A stretch of DNA of 64,000 bases from Litorivita sp050633545 (GCA_050633545.1 JBOEGS010000001.1:573909-637908), one strand, 5' to 3'. Shown: positions 44,165 to 53,099, counted from the first letter of the stretch. The notes: generated by a model not told the origin, from the letters alone. Numbers and translations are program-made.

Positions 44165-44865
44165 GCGGCCCTCTCCGGCATGGGCCATGCTGCGTCGGGC
44201 ACAGGCTGTGAGTGCATCAATACATCCGTGTAGATGCCCGGTGTGATGACCTGTTCGGGCGCGATGGCGCCCAAGGGAACGATCTCATCGGCTTCGACAA
44301 TCGTGCGCCGCCCCGCCGCCGCAACGAGAGGGCAAAAATTGCGCGCCAGATTGAGATAGGTCAGATTGCCCCAGCGATCGGCGCGATGCGCTTTGACCAA
44401 AGCGAAATCGGCGGTCAAAGCGCGTTCCATCACATAGCCGCGCCCGTCAAACTCGCGGGTTTCCTTGCCCTCTGCGATCAATGTGCCAAAGCCCGTGGGC
44501 GTGAAAAAGGCCGGTATTCCCGCGCCGCCGGCGCGCAGGCGTTCGGCCAATGTGCCTTGCGGTGTGACCTCAAGCTCAAGCCCGCCCGCGCGCACCAGAT
44601 GCTCGATCTCGCCTTGCATCGCACCGCGCGGAAAGGAGCAGATCAGCCGCCGCACCCGCCCCGCCAGCAGCAAGGAGGCAAGCCCTGTGTGCCCCTCGCC
44701 CGCATTGTTGGAAATCAAAGTGATGTCGCGCGTGCCGCGGTCGAGCAAAGCCTTGATCAACATATTCGGGCGTCCGCTTTCACCAAAGCCCGAGATGGCA
44801 ATACAGGCGCCGTCCTGCACCCCGTCCAGCGCCTGCGCCATATCTTCACATCTGCGGTCCAGCAT
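44161..44865 (-). CDS. 3-oxoacid CoA-transferase family, subunit A
   Basis: A 234-residue alpha subunit (PcaI/ScoA type) with ISGFGESGRPNMLIKALLDRG near residue 25, LISNNAGEGHTGLASLLL (CoA-binding) and GIPAFFTPTGFGTLIAEGKE. Together with subunit B it forms a heterodimeric enzyme moving CoA between acids such as succinate and a 3-oxoacid. First gene of the four-gene minus-strand operon; a strong inverted repeat lies about 25 bases upstream. Confidence 0.9.
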   Translation of the reverse strand: MLDRRCEDMAQALDGVQDGACIAISGFGESGRPNMLIKALLDRGTRDITLISNNAGEGHTGLASLLLAGRVRRLICSFPRGAMQGEIEHLVRAGGLELEVTPQGTLAERLRAGGAGIPAFFTPTGFGTLIAEGKETREFDGRGYVMERALTADFALVKAHRADRWGNLTYLNLARNFCPLVAAAGRRTIVEADEIVPLGAIAPEQVITPGIYTDVLMHSQPVPDAAWPMPERAA

Positions 44866-44887
44866 GGCTCCCCCTCGCGCGGCTCAC

Positions 44888-44919
44888 GTAGAATTAGTCC
44901 AAGTGTTCATTAATTCTAC
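44888..44919. promoter_or_regulatory. Inverted repeat upstream of the CoA-transferase operon
   Basis: GTAGAATTA (44888-44896) and TAATTCTAC (44911-44919) are perfect nine-base complements separated by 14 bases, overlapping the region expected to hold the minus-strand promoter. It is a good operator candidate for an unknown regulator. It does not match the TGAGTAAA motif upstream of the dctP and SDR genes. Confidence 0.55.
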
Positions 44920-45121
44920 TGATGCGTCAATGCCATTGTAATCTGGCATCCCCCCGAGATTTGCAGCGCCCGCGAGGGTCGCTAAGCGAGTGATGTCACA
45001 GTCAAGCTGCCCGCCGGGCGCAGCAGGTCATGACAGCGGCGGTTCCGGCGCCCTGCTATATTGGAATAAAGGGAAAGAAAGGATGCGAAACACCCCGGCA
45101 CAGCCCGCTTCAAACAGTGAG

Positions 45122-46942
45122 TTAGCCGGCCTGCTCTGGCTCATCGGCAGGGAAAAGCGCGATCAGACGCGTGCCGGGGGACCCTTTTAGGGGGTCATCG
45201 CTGCGCATCATTTTCAATTCTCCGGCGGCAGTCACCCGCCCGAGCAACTTCGCCTCGGGGTTTTTCTCGCGCCACTCTTTCGCGCCAAATTCCTCGGTCA
45301 AACGGGTCAATGCGATGCGCCATCCCGCCGCCAGTTTGGCGTTCAATTCGTCCAAGGTTTCAGCCCCGCCAAAATTACGCCCGCCGAGCGTTTTGGGCAA
45401 TGCATGTCGGGCGCTATCGCTCTTCTGTCGCCCCAACTGAAACACATTCGCGCGCCCGAATTCAGGCGACAGATCGGTGGTGACCAGCGTGTTGTAGGCA
45501 TCATTGTCCGTGGCGGCGATCACCGTCCTATAGGAAATGATCTCGACCGAATGTTCGGCTGCTTCGGACAGGATATCGCCGTAATATACCGGCAAGCCCT
45601 CGGCGCGCGCGCCGCGCAAACGGCCAAGGTTCGGATCCGCCACCAGCACCGGCAAGCCTGCTTTGGTGACTGCTTTGCCCAGTTCAATAGAAAACTTTGA
45701 CCCACCGATCAGCAACAGCCCCGGCTCTTCGGCGTCAGCCAACCCCAACAACCGCGCGAACGGGATCAATGTGAAGCCGTGCAAAACCACAGTGACGGCA
45801 ACGAGAACAAAGGCCAAGGGCGCAATCAACGCGCCGTCTTCAACACCGATTGCGCCAAGACGTTCTCCAAACAGGCCCGCAACCGCGACCAAAACCACGC
45901 CGCGCGGCCCCGTCATCGCGACCAAAATCCGCTCATTCCAAGGCAAATCAGACCCCGCAAGCGAAATCAGCACAGTCAACGGCCGCGCGACGAAAACAAC
46001 CAGCGCCACAAAGACCGCCGCGCGCCAATCCAATTGCGTCAGCAGTTGGAATTTCATAGAGGCCGCAAGCAGGATGAACACGCCAGAGACGAGCAAAACC
46101 GTCGCATGTTCTTTGAAGCGGCGCAGTTCTTCATAGGACGGCAACCGCGCATTGGCGATCCAGACCCCCATGACCGTCACAGCCAAAAGCCCGCTTTCGT
46201 GCAGCACTTGGTCGGAGATTGCGAAAACCGCGATCAGCACAGTGAACAGGATCGGCACCTTCATATATTCGGGGACATACCCACGTTTGAAGGCCACGGC
46301 GATGCCCCAGCCGCCCAAAATACCAAGCCCCGTTGCGACAACAACGCCAACAGCTAACTGTCCAATGGCCCCAGAGATCGTTTCCGTTGCGCGCAAGACC
46401 AACACCACTTCGAAGGCCAAAACCGCCGCCAAAGCACCAATCGGGTCATTGACGATTGCTTCCCACTGCAAGAGGGCCGCGGGGCGGCGCGGCAGTCGCG
46501 CTTGGCGCAGCATCGGCGCAATCACGGTCGGCCCTGTCACGATCATGATGCCGCCAAAAACAGCCGAGCTTTCCCAACCCAACCCAGCGCCGTAATGCAG
46601 CACCAAAGTGGACACCAACCACCCCAAAGGTGCGCCGATGAACACCAATCGCCTGACCCCGTCTGCCGCATCGCGCAAATGGCTTCGGTTCAAGGTCAAA
46701 CCGCCCTCGAACAAGATCACTGCAACAGCCAGCGATATAATAGGCCCAGTCAGCGCCCCGATATCTCGAGCAGGATCAAATATTTCGGTTGCCGGACCGA
46801 TGATCAAACCAGCGACCAACATCAAAACGATTGCTGGCATATTGAGACGCCACGCCAACCATTGAGACCCGACGCCCAATCCGCCCACCAGAGCAATCGC
46901 CATCATTGGCTCCAAAGCGCCCTGTGTTTCTGCAATTGCCAT
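45122..46942 (-). CDS. CPA1-type Na+(K+)/H+ antiporter with C-terminal TrkA-N-like domain
   Basis: A 606-residue protein. Residues about 10-410 form an antiporter core of about 12 helices, with IMIVTGPTVIAPMLRQ and WEAIVNDPIGALAAVLAFEV (the ND pair of CPA1 exchangers). Residues about 420-540 form a nucleotide-binding domain (GLLLIGGSKFSIELGKAVT, then LVADPNLGRLRGARAEGLP, the RCK/TrkA-N signature) that may sense NAD(H) or nucleotides. It exchanges cations for protons in pH and salt homeostasis. Start at 46942 is placed by AGGAG upstream and the family N-terminus, over an in-frame ATG at 47077. No partner gene is adjacent. Confidence 0.9.
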   Translation of the reverse strand: MAIAETQGALEPMMAIALVGGLGVGSQWLAWRLNMPAIVLMLVAGLIIGPATEIFDPARDIGALTGPIISLAVAVILFEGGLTLNRSHLRDAADGVRRLVFIGAPLGWLVSTLVLHYGAGLGWESSAVFGGIMIVTGPTVIAPMLRQARLPRRPAALLQWEAIVNDPIGALAAVLAFEVVLVLRATETISGAIGQLAVGVVVATGLGILGGWGIAVAFKRGYVPEYMKVPILFTVLIAVFAISDQVLHESGLLAVTVMGVWIANARLPSYEELRRFKEHATVLLVSGVFILLAASMKFQLLTQLDWRAAVFVALVVFVARPLTVLISLAGSDLPWNERILVAMTGPRGVVLVAVAGLFGERLGAIGVEDGALIAPLAFVLVAVTVVLHGFTLIPFARLLGLADAEEPGLLLIGGSKFSIELGKAVTKAGLPVLVADPNLGRLRGARAEGLPVYYGDILSEAAEHSVEIISYRTVIAATDNDAYNTLVTTDLSPEFGRANVFQLGRQKSDSARHALPKTLGGRNFGGAETLDELNAKLAAGWRIALTRLTEEFGAKEWREKNPEAKLLGRVTAAGELKMMRSDDPLKGSPGTRLIALFPADEPEQAG

Positions 46943-47612
46943 GGCGTATTTCTCCTGTTGCGCACCCAAATGTCTCAACTTCGCCGCGGCTTGGCAATAT
47001 GCCGTTTTGCCCTCTCCAATTGCCCCCGAAGCGACGTCGGGTTCAACGGGCTGCGCGCCTTGGATGCGCGCGCACATCGGCCCCGCTCCCGACCAATCCT
47101 TTGGACACCCCGCCTTCTAAATATAAATGTAGAAATGGAAAAGCGCGATAGCCCTGTCCTTGGCCGGATCGACTTTCGTGCAGTTTCTATTTACCGCACG
47201 AAAGCGTCACGAACTTCGGCAGGACAATACAAAGTTGCGGCTCCTCTTTGCTCAAAGAAGATGACGATGAGCCAAAAAGCTTTCTTATCGAATACCGCTG
47301 TTTGGCCCCATTGCGCTGATGTCAAAGGCGACGATGGCTTGGTCTATCCAAAACGTGACTACAGATAAATCGCCTTTGGCGCGCTCCTTTTTCGCAGGAA
47401 AATCACGGTCGGCGTCATTGACGCTGCGCGGCTATGTTTGCATCGCCAAGCTGCGCCGCGCGCTAATAGGCGGCGGCACGATGCCGCCCAATCGGCGCGT
47501 AGCGCTCATAGACAGATGCACAGCTTGCAACAAAAGTGGCTCGATTTTCGGCAACGCGCCGTATGTCTGCGTTCAACCAAAGGTCACGGAAATGCGTTGG
47601 GCGGGTAAATCA
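46943..47612. other. Intergenic region of about 670 bases without a recognised gene
   Basis: No reading frame here has family motifs or a ribosome site. The antiporter promoter should lie near 46950-47150 and the HxlR gene ends at 47613. The middle part (about 47150-47520) contains fragments that read in several frames with no clear homologue, and may be decayed coding sequence. Confidence 0.4.
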
Positions 47613-48314
47613 TCAAGCACAAGAAGCAGGCCGGACGCCGACAAACGGAGACTGCGCCATCCAGTCCTGCGCTGTATTTATCAGGTGCCTCGGCCCGTCC
47701 AAGTAAATAGTCTCGGCCTCAACGCCCAACTGCACTCCCACATCGCCCAACCAAAGCGCAATCAAATTCTCAAGCGTTGCGGTCAGGTAGACATCAACCT
47801 CGTGGCCAGGATCATCCATGCATAAGTCGACCGTTCCGTTATTCGCAATGACCCACCATTTATTGAGGTCCTCGCGATCGGATATTTGCACGAGGATCAC
47901 GGTTTTCCCGTCCGGTAGGGCTTCGGTCTTGAGCGTGCGGTGAAAATCCCAAATGAACCCGCCCACATCGCAGTCTTGCGCCGCGATGCTGCGTTTGCGC
48001 CACCGCATACCCCAAACCGCCATATTCTCGATGATTGGGCCAAGCTCCCGACCAGAGCGCGTGAGCTTGTATTCGCCCGCTTGCCCCGAGGAGGTCACCG
48101 CGCGCATGATGATTTCGGCCGCCTCCAATGTTTTGAGCCGCTTGCTCAAGATCGATGGAGACATGCGCGGGATTACTTTTTGAATCCGGCCGAACCGCGT
48201 GGCTCCGAGAAAGAACTCGCGCAATATCAACAAGGTCCATTTGTCCCCCAGCAAGTCTGCCGAGGCCATAGCCGGACACAGGCTGCCTGATGTGTTCTTT
48301 GACTTACTGTCCAT
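47613..48314 (-). CDS. HxlR family transcriptional regulator with SCP-2-like C-terminal domain
   Basis: A 233-residue regulator. The HxlR winged helix (about 12-105) contains CPAMASADLLGDKWTLLILREFFLG and MSPSILSKRLKTLEAAEI. The C-terminal half (about 130-230) resembles an SCP-2 sterol-transfer-like fold, which may bind a hydrophobic ligand. An early Cys (Cys13 in LCPAM) is in the place where HxlR/HypR regulators sense oxidants. Divergent from mddA and OsmC genes, which it likely controls. Confidence 0.9.
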   Translation of the reverse strand: MDSKSKNTSGSLCPAMASADLLGDKWTLLILREFFLGATRFGRIQKVIPRMSPSILSKRLKTLEAAEIIMRAVTSSGQAGEYKLTRSGRELGPIIENMAVWGMRWRKRSIAAQDCDVGGFIWDFHRTLKTEALPDGKTVILVQISDREDLNKWWVIANNGTVDLCMDDPGHEVDVYLTATLENLIALWLGDVGVQLGVEAETIYLDGPRHLINTAQDWMAQSPFVGVRPASCA

Positions 48315-48463
48315 CCAAGGAGCCTACAGCGCTATAGGCCCATCTGGCTACTTCGGATTATGTAGCGGTTTGGTATAGATTGAGAAGTATCCCCCGCCGC
48401 ATGCCCCCCGCATCATGGCATGGAGGCCCTCTTTTCGGGTCGTCTTTATGAAAGGGGTAGGAC

Positions 48464-49201
48464 ATGGTCCGCTCAATCACATTTATTTATGGCATATGCG
48501 TCTACGTCATCTTTCTCGCGACATTTGTGTATTCCATCGGGTTTGTTGGCAATATCGGCGTTCCGAAATCCATCGATTCCGGTGCGCAGGGGCCGGTCAT
48601 TGCTTCGTTCGTCATCAATCTGGCGCTGCTGTCGGTTTTCGCGCTTCAACACAGCATTATGGCGCGTCCTGCCTACAAACGGGTTTGGACGAAGCTTATC
48701 CCCAAAGCCGCCGAACGCAGTACCTATATTCTCATGACATGCGCTGCGCTGATCGCGATTTTTGTTTTCTGGAAACCGCTTTTGGCGCCGGTCTGGGACG
48801 TCGGGAATACGATGTTTGGCACGGCGCTCCTCGCGCTATTTTGGGCGGGGTGGTTTGTCGTTCTGGCCGCGACATTCATGATCGATCATTTTGACCTGTT
48901 CGGCCTGAAGCAAATCTACGCGAACCTGAAACGCCGCCCTGCCACAGAGCCGGGGTTCCTCAAGCTGGGGTTTTATCGCTTGGTGCGCCATCCTATTATG
49001 ACCGGATTTTTGATTGCCTTTTGGGCCACTCCGGAAATGACGGTCGGGCATCTGTTGTTCGCCTTGGTGACCACGGGCTACATCGTCATTGCGGTGCTGC
49101 ATCTAGAGGAACGAGACTTGGTTGCGCAGATTGGCGACGACTATCTCGCCTACCAGCGCGAGGTGCCCGCCTTTGTTCCCAGCTTTGGTCGGGGGCGGTG
49201 A
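48464..49201 (+). CDS. mddA: Methanethiol S-methyltransferase-like membrane protein (MddA family)
   Basis: A 245-residue polytopic protein (about five to six helices) of the MddA/isoprenylcysteine carboxyl methyltransferase superfamily. MddA uses SAM to make dimethylsulfide from methanethiol. Matching features: IGFVGNIGVPKSIDSG near residue 25, LQHSIMARPAYKRVW near 65, FDLFGLKQIY, YRLVRHPIMTGFLIAFWATP (SAM-binding RHP) and the C-terminal LEERDLVAQIGDDYLAYQREVP. The assignment is by overall likeness; NnrU-like or other ICMT relatives are alternatives. AGGGGT precedes the ATG and a one-base gap separates it from the OsmC gene. Confidence 0.82.
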   Translation: MVRSITFIYGICVYVIFLATFVYSIGFVGNIGVPKSIDSGAQGPVIASFVINLALLSVFALQHSIMARPAYKRVWTKLIPKAAERSTYILMTCAALIAIFVFWKPLLAPVWDVGNTMFGTALLALFWAGWFVVLAATFMIDHFDLFGLKQIYANLKRRPATEPGFLKLGFYRLVRHPIMTGFLIAFWATPEMTVGHLLFALVTTGYIVIAVLHLEERDLVAQIGDDYLAYQREVPAFVPSFGRGR

Positions 49202-49202
49202 C

Positions 49203-49811
49203 ATGACATTGGACCCCAAACACCTGCGCCAGATCCAGTCTTACAAAGGCACAAAAGCGCTCAGCATTCTGGACCGACAAGCACCGCTTCGCACGCTCTA
49301 CCAAGGCACCCCGAGCGCCGCTTGGGTATATGATCAGGCAAAGACGGTCGACACGCAGGTCCCCGCGAGCCACTCAATCCACGGGCATGTTGTTTGCGGC
49401 GAAGGCGTCCCTGTCGACATCCCTGTTTCCGCCCACAGCGCCGTCGGAGGCGAAAGCGACTTCCCCTGCCCAGGGGAACTTCTTGCGGCCGCCTTGGCAA
49501 GCTGCCTCGATACGGCCATTCGCATGATTGCCAACCTCAAGCAGATCAAGCTCAGCCACCTTGAGGTTGAGGTGAGCCTTGGTGCCGATGTCCGCGGCGC
49601 GCTCATGACAGGAGACGCAGTGCCCGTAGGTTTTCAAACAGCGCATATGACCGTGGACCTGCAAACCGAGGGCGACTTACCCGAAGCGCATCTGAACGCG
49701 CTGATCGACGCCGCAGAACGCAGCTGCGTCATCTGGCAAACATTGCGCGCGCCGCCAACAGTGCAGCTTGAACGCTGCCTGCGCAGTGGCATTAAGCCAG
49801 CGGCGTCGTGA
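49203..49811 (+). CDS. OsmC/Ohr family protein
   Basis: A 202-residue OsmC-type protein. The active-site loop PGELLAAALASCLDTAIRMIA (about residues 95-115) holds the distal Cys of the family, and a second, proximal Cys lies near residue 62 (VVCGEGVP). Ohr/OsmC proteins reduce organic hydroperoxides using thiols. Grouped with an MddA-like gene and an HxlR regulator, this suggests a small thiol or oxidant response unit. The start at 49203 is two bases past the mddA stop. Confidence 0.88.
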   Translation: MTLDPKHLRQIQSYKGTKALSILDRQAPLRTLYQGTPSAAWVYDQAKTVDTQVPASHSIHGHVVCGEGVPVDIPVSAHSAVGGESDFPCPGELLAAALASCLDTAIRMIANLKQIKLSHLEVEVSLGADVRGALMTGDAVPVGFQTAHMTVDLQTEGDLPEAHLNALIDAAERSCVIWQTLRAPPTVQLERCLRSGIKPAAS

Positions 49812-49951
49812 ACTCAGGGCGGGCAAGGCCTCAAGGCTATTGAATTCGACTGGAACCAGACCGCTTTGCCCCCGACCCGTCCGTCTTCAGCGTTTTTGGG
49901 ACCAATGGCCGCGCAAACTGAGAGAGCGTTTTACTCATCTGGTTGGTTTGA

Positions 49952-50220
49952 TTATGCGGCGCGTTGGCTGTGATGCAGGCGTCGCGTTTCAAGCGTCTTT
50001 TGTTTGATCCTTTCCCTTTGTTCCAGAATGGCTTTGTCACGCCCGAAGTAGACATCTGCGGGTGTGACTTTGCTCAAGCTCTCGTGGTCGCGTTGGTGGT
50101 TGTCGTGATCGACAAAGGCTTCGATCTGGGCTTCGAGATCGCTGGGCAGGAATTAGTTTTCCAGCAGGATGCGGCTCTTCAAAGTTTGATGCCACCTGTC
50201 AATTTTGCCCTGGTAATCCC
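49952..50220 (-). pseudogene. Remnant of an IS3-family transposase (integrase core, C-terminal part)
   Basis: On the minus strand this reads KIDRWHQTLKSRILLEN, a stop codon, then FLPSDLEAQIEAFVDH and TPADVYFGRDKAILEQRERI, recognisable as the C-terminal part of an IS3-type transposase common in Rhodobacterales. It lacks the N-terminal catalytic Asp region and has an internal stop, so it is dead. Coding ends at a TAA at 49952. Confidence 0.8.
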
Positions 50221-50274
50221 CCCATTTTTAATGGGGCTCAGCCGTAGAATTCACGCGGCTGTTTTCAGTTTCAT

Positions 50275-50469
50275 NNNNNNNNNNNNNNNNNNNNNNNNNN
50301 NNNNNNNNNNNNNNNNNNNNNNNNNNNNNNNNNNNNNNNNNNNNNNNNNNNNNNNNNNNNNNNNNNNNNNNNNNNNNNNNNNNNNNNNNNNNNNNNNNNN
50401 NNNNNNNNNNNNNNNNNNNNNNNNNNNNNNNNNNNNNNNNNNNNNNNNNNNNNNNNNNNNNNNNNNNNN
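50275..50469. other. Assembly gap (195 undetermined bases)
   Basis: A run of N. It lies between the transposase remnant and the left end of the intact IS, so it probably spans repeated sequence. Nothing can be said about its content. Confidence 0.95.
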
Positions 50470-50506
50470 CGACCTGCCATCAGCCAACTGAGGTGCCCCT
50501 AGTTTC

Positions 50507-51385
50507 CTAGACGCCTGCCATTTTCATTCTGTGCTGTTTCATTTCATAGTCAACTGGTGACAGCATGCCGTTGTTCGTGTGCTTGCGTGTCGGGTTGTAG
50601 AACATCTCTATGTAGTCGAACACGTCCTGCCTTGCGGCGTCGCGCGTGAGATATGTTTGCCGCCTTATCCGTTCCCGTTTTAGGAGCTGAAAGAAGCTCT
50701 CAGCGACGGCGTTGTCATGGCAATTACCACGCCTGCTCATGCTGGCGTCCAGATTGTGTTTGCTAATGAAGGATTGCCACTCTGTGCTGGTGTACTGAGA
50801 ACCCTGGTCGGAATGGACCATCACCTTCTGTTTTGGTTTGCGCCGCCAAACAGCAGCCAACAATGCCTGTAGGGCAAGGTCTGTTGTCATGCGTGACTGC
50901 ATCGACCAACCGACGACACGCCTTGAGAACAGATCGATCACAACAGACAGATACGACCAACCCTCATGTGTTCTGATATAGGTGATGTCGGTCACCCATA
51001 TCCGATCAGGTGCATCGACCTCAAACTGCCGATCCAATGTGTTGTCGGCGACAACAGCAGGCTTGCCGCCATAACGACCAGGGCGGCGTTTGTAGCCGAT
51101 CTGCGCCGCTATGCTCGCTAAGCTGGCCAACCGCGCAACACGGTTCTTAGAACATGTCTCGCCTTGATCCAGCAGATCATCGTGCAGCTTGCGATATCCA
51201 TAGACCTTGCCGCTGTCAGTCCACGCCTGTTTGATCAGGTCAGTCTGACGCGCATCTTCGAGCGCACGCTGGCTTAACGGTTCTTTAACCCATGCGTAAA
51301 AGCCGCTGAAATGCACAGCCAGCACACGACACATTGACCGAACAGAAAACTCTGCGCGGTGGGCCTCTATAAACGCATACTTCAC
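50507..51385 (-). CDS. IS3-family transposase OrfB (DDE integrase core)
   Basis: A 292-residue catalytic half of an IS3 transposase. The DDE residues are in WVTDITYI (first Asp), MVHSDQGSQYTS (second Asp) and HDNAVAESFFQLLK (Glu). The HTH_21 region is AHRAEFSVRSMCRVLAVHFS at the N-terminus. It begins inside the end of orfA (4-base overlap, ATGA-like) and is probably made as an OrfAB fusion by frameshifting. Confidence 0.93.
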   Translation of the reverse strand: MKYAFIEAHRAEFSVRSMCRVLAVHFSGFYAWVKEPLSQRALEDARQTDLIKQAWTDSGKVYGYRKLHDDLLDQGETCSKNRVARLASLASIAAQIGYKRRPGRYGGKPAVVADNTLDRQFEVDAPDRIWVTDITYIRTHEGWSYLSVVIDLFSRRVVGWSMQSRMTTDLALQALLAAVWRRKPKQKVMVHSDQGSQYTSTEWQSFISKHNLDASMSRRGNCHDNAVAESFFQLLKRERIRRQTYLTRDAARQDVFDYIEMFYNPTRKHTNNGMLSPVDYEMKQHRMKMAGV

Positions 51386-51663
51386 TGAGACTCGCGCGCG
51401 AAGTATGCGGTCGCCTTTTTTAAGATGGTCCGCTCCTCAGTGACCCGAGCTAGCTCTCGCTTCAGGCGTTTGATCTCAGCTGCCTGTTCCGCCACCTCTG
51501 ACCTGACACGTGGCGACTTCGCAAATTGAGCCTTCCATGTGTAAAGCGACTTAGTGCTAATCCCGAGCCGCTCAGCCACTTCGCTGACCGCGTAGCCGCG
51601 CTCAACGACCTGCGCGACAGCGTCCTGTTTGAACTCATCCGTAAATCGAATGCCCTTGTTCAT
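51382..51663 (-). CDS. IS3-family transposase OrfA (helix-turn-helix)
   Basis: A 93-residue HTH_Tnp_1-type protein: RFTDEFKQDAVAQVVERGYA followed by VSEVAERLGISTKSLYTWK (helix-turn-helix), then a leucine-zipper-like coiled coil (EIKRLKRELARVTEERTIL). Typical IS3 orfA, upstream of and overlapping orfB. Confidence 0.92.
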   Translation of the reverse strand: MNKGIRFTDEFKQDAVAQVVERGYAVSEVAERLGISTKSLYTWKAQFAKSPRVRSEVAEQAAEIKRLKRELARVTEERTILKKATAYFARESQ

Positions 51664-51703
51664 ATCCGTCTCTCCTTGGTTCCAAAATTACCAAGCAAAG
51701 CGT

Positions 51704-51979
51704 CTACAAATCTAGGGGCACCTCAATGGTTTCGTCGTCCGCTGGCCCGTCCCGCAATCGCTCGCGGGTCAACAGCTTCAACTCATTGCGCCCGAATAGC
51801 TGTTTGTACTTGCCACGGGGCGCTATGCCCTTGGGGTCGTCCTCGTAGCCGCACAGCACCAGTGCGCGGTCTAAGGCGTCCAGATCGGCCTTGATGGCGT
51901 CTGCCGCGTTCTGCGCCGCCTTATGCTGGCCCGCTATCTCGCCGCGCTTCTTTATCAGTCCGAATATCGTGTGTTCCAT
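51704..51979 (-). pseudogene. Small hypothetical gene truncated by the IS
   Basis: The N-terminal 85 residues (MEHTIFGLIKKRGEIAGQHK, coiled-coil-like, then FGRNELKLLTRERLRDG) belong to a small protein seen beside recombinases in alphaproteobacterial accessory regions. The last few codons and the stop come from the IS end (51704-51725), so the 3' part is lost. Function unknown. Confidence 0.6.
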
Positions 51980-52133
51980 AGGGGCATTATGAATTCACAG
52001 CCTTGTTTTTATAAGCTATGTTGTTGGTGCGTTTGATACATAAGGCCGGACTTTTCTGCCATAAACATTTAATAATCGAACGTCCGCATTGCAGCCAATG
52101 GGAGTGAAAGGCAACTGCTTTGAACCGCTTCAA

Positions 52134-53099
52134 CTATTGGTCAACTATCGAGAGAGTGACTTCACGTGCTTGTCTTATCATTTCGCGGGCCACTTCAATC
52201 GGCATTTCGTCAAATGTAGGGTCAAGGTTATTGGTGCTCACTGTCAACCGCGACCCATCGCCAAAGGGTTGCCAAATCCAGCATTGCGTCCTGGTACCGG
52301 CGTCCGGCAATAGGCAAACGGAACCGAAGCTCAGATCTCCTTGTCGGTTCTTCTTGAGAGAACCACCTTCCTTCCAATACGACAGAGGAAAGCCGGGGGT
52401 GGCCTCAGGCGCAAATAGAATCTTTCCAATGTATCGATATGGCTCTGGGGAGTAGCTCTCGCACCAAGTGGGCGGCTCGTTGGCCTTACAGGCAGAGCTC
52501 ATGGCGCTATGGTTTGATGCGGGGGTAAGCCATACGGTGTCCAGGTCGATAGCGTGAGTTCCGTTTTCACTCATCCTACAAAACCGAGCAAAATCGAGCT
52601 TTCTGTCGATGCGACCGAAATGGCCAATGTCATCACCGTTCTCTAGGCGAGGTCTCAGCTCAGGTGGAATACGCAGAATTTTCCCCGCGATCCGAACCTG
52701 AAGAGGTGATTCAAGGCACGCATTGGGAACGTATTGCCGATACAATTCGAACCCTGTTGCGGAGGCTGCAACAAAGAATATGGCCGCGATAGAAAACAAC
52801 ACTCCAGAAGCTGCGAAACGCAGAACGCAACCTAGTGCTACTCCGAGAACTAGAGCGATCGCAGAAGCGCCCAAAATGATTAAGTATGCTAATCCTGCGT
52901 ATTGGCCAGTTGGCGCTTCGGACCAAAGAAATCCAACTGGAAGCGCGACAGCCAGAAACAAAAGCACAGTGCGCCATAGCCAGCCGAATTGCATTGCAAG
53001 TGCCCCGGACAAGGCAATTCCAATCAGCGCGAGATGGAATACGGTTGTTGAACTAAGTGGAAGCAAATCTGAGAACCCTTTCCGCCAACACATTGCCAA
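52134..53099 (-). CDS. Hypothetical membrane protein with extracytoplasmic domain
   Basis: A 321-residue protein. Residues about 15-120 contain three to four hydrophobic segments (FHLALIGIALSGALAMQFGW, TVLLFLAVALPVGFLW, LAYLIILGASAIALVLGVAL, SGVLFSIAAIFFVAASATGF). The rest (about 125-321) is soluble with several Cys (SMSS..C, WCESYSPE, SVCLLP, TQCWIW) and Trp, so likely outside the membrane. No family was recognised. It is visibly less GC-rich than the chromosomal genes. It lies between the IS-damaged gene and a hydrolase gene, with no operon partner on its strand. Confidence 0.6.
   Translation of the reverse strand: MAMCWRKGFSDLLPLSSTTVFHLALIGIALSGALAMQFGWLWRTVLLFLAVALPVGFLWSEAPTGQYAGLAYLIILGASAIALVLGVALGCVLRFAASGVLFSIAAIFFVAASATGFELYRQYVPNACLESPLQVRIAGKILRIPPELRPRLENGDDIGHFGRIDRKLDFARFCRMSENGTHAIDLDTVWLTPASNHSAMSSACKANEPPTWCESYSPEPYRYIGKILFAPEATPGFPLSYWKEGGSLKKNRQGDLSFGSVCLLPDAGTRTQCWIWQPFGDGSRLTVSTNNLDPTFDEMPIEVAREMIRQAREVTLSIVDQ

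Larger units (their letters stand above)
50489..51725 (-). mobile_element. Intact IS3-family insertion sequence, about 1237 bp
   Basis: Terminal inverted repeats start TGAGGTGCCCCTAG on both sides (left at 50489, right at 51725), with a further partial match (TAGACG) inside. It contains orfA (51382-51663) and orfB (50507-51385) on the minus strand, overlapping by four bases, the IS3 layout for a -1 programmed frameshift. No target-site duplication is visible (AAC left, ATG right). It truncates a small gene at its right end. Confidence 0.9.

Noticed and set aside
45083..45190. Short 35-codon frame with AAGG before ATG upstream of the antiporter 3' end
   Set aside because: Overlaps the antisense end of the antiporter gene, no motif, ribosome site too close to the ATG.
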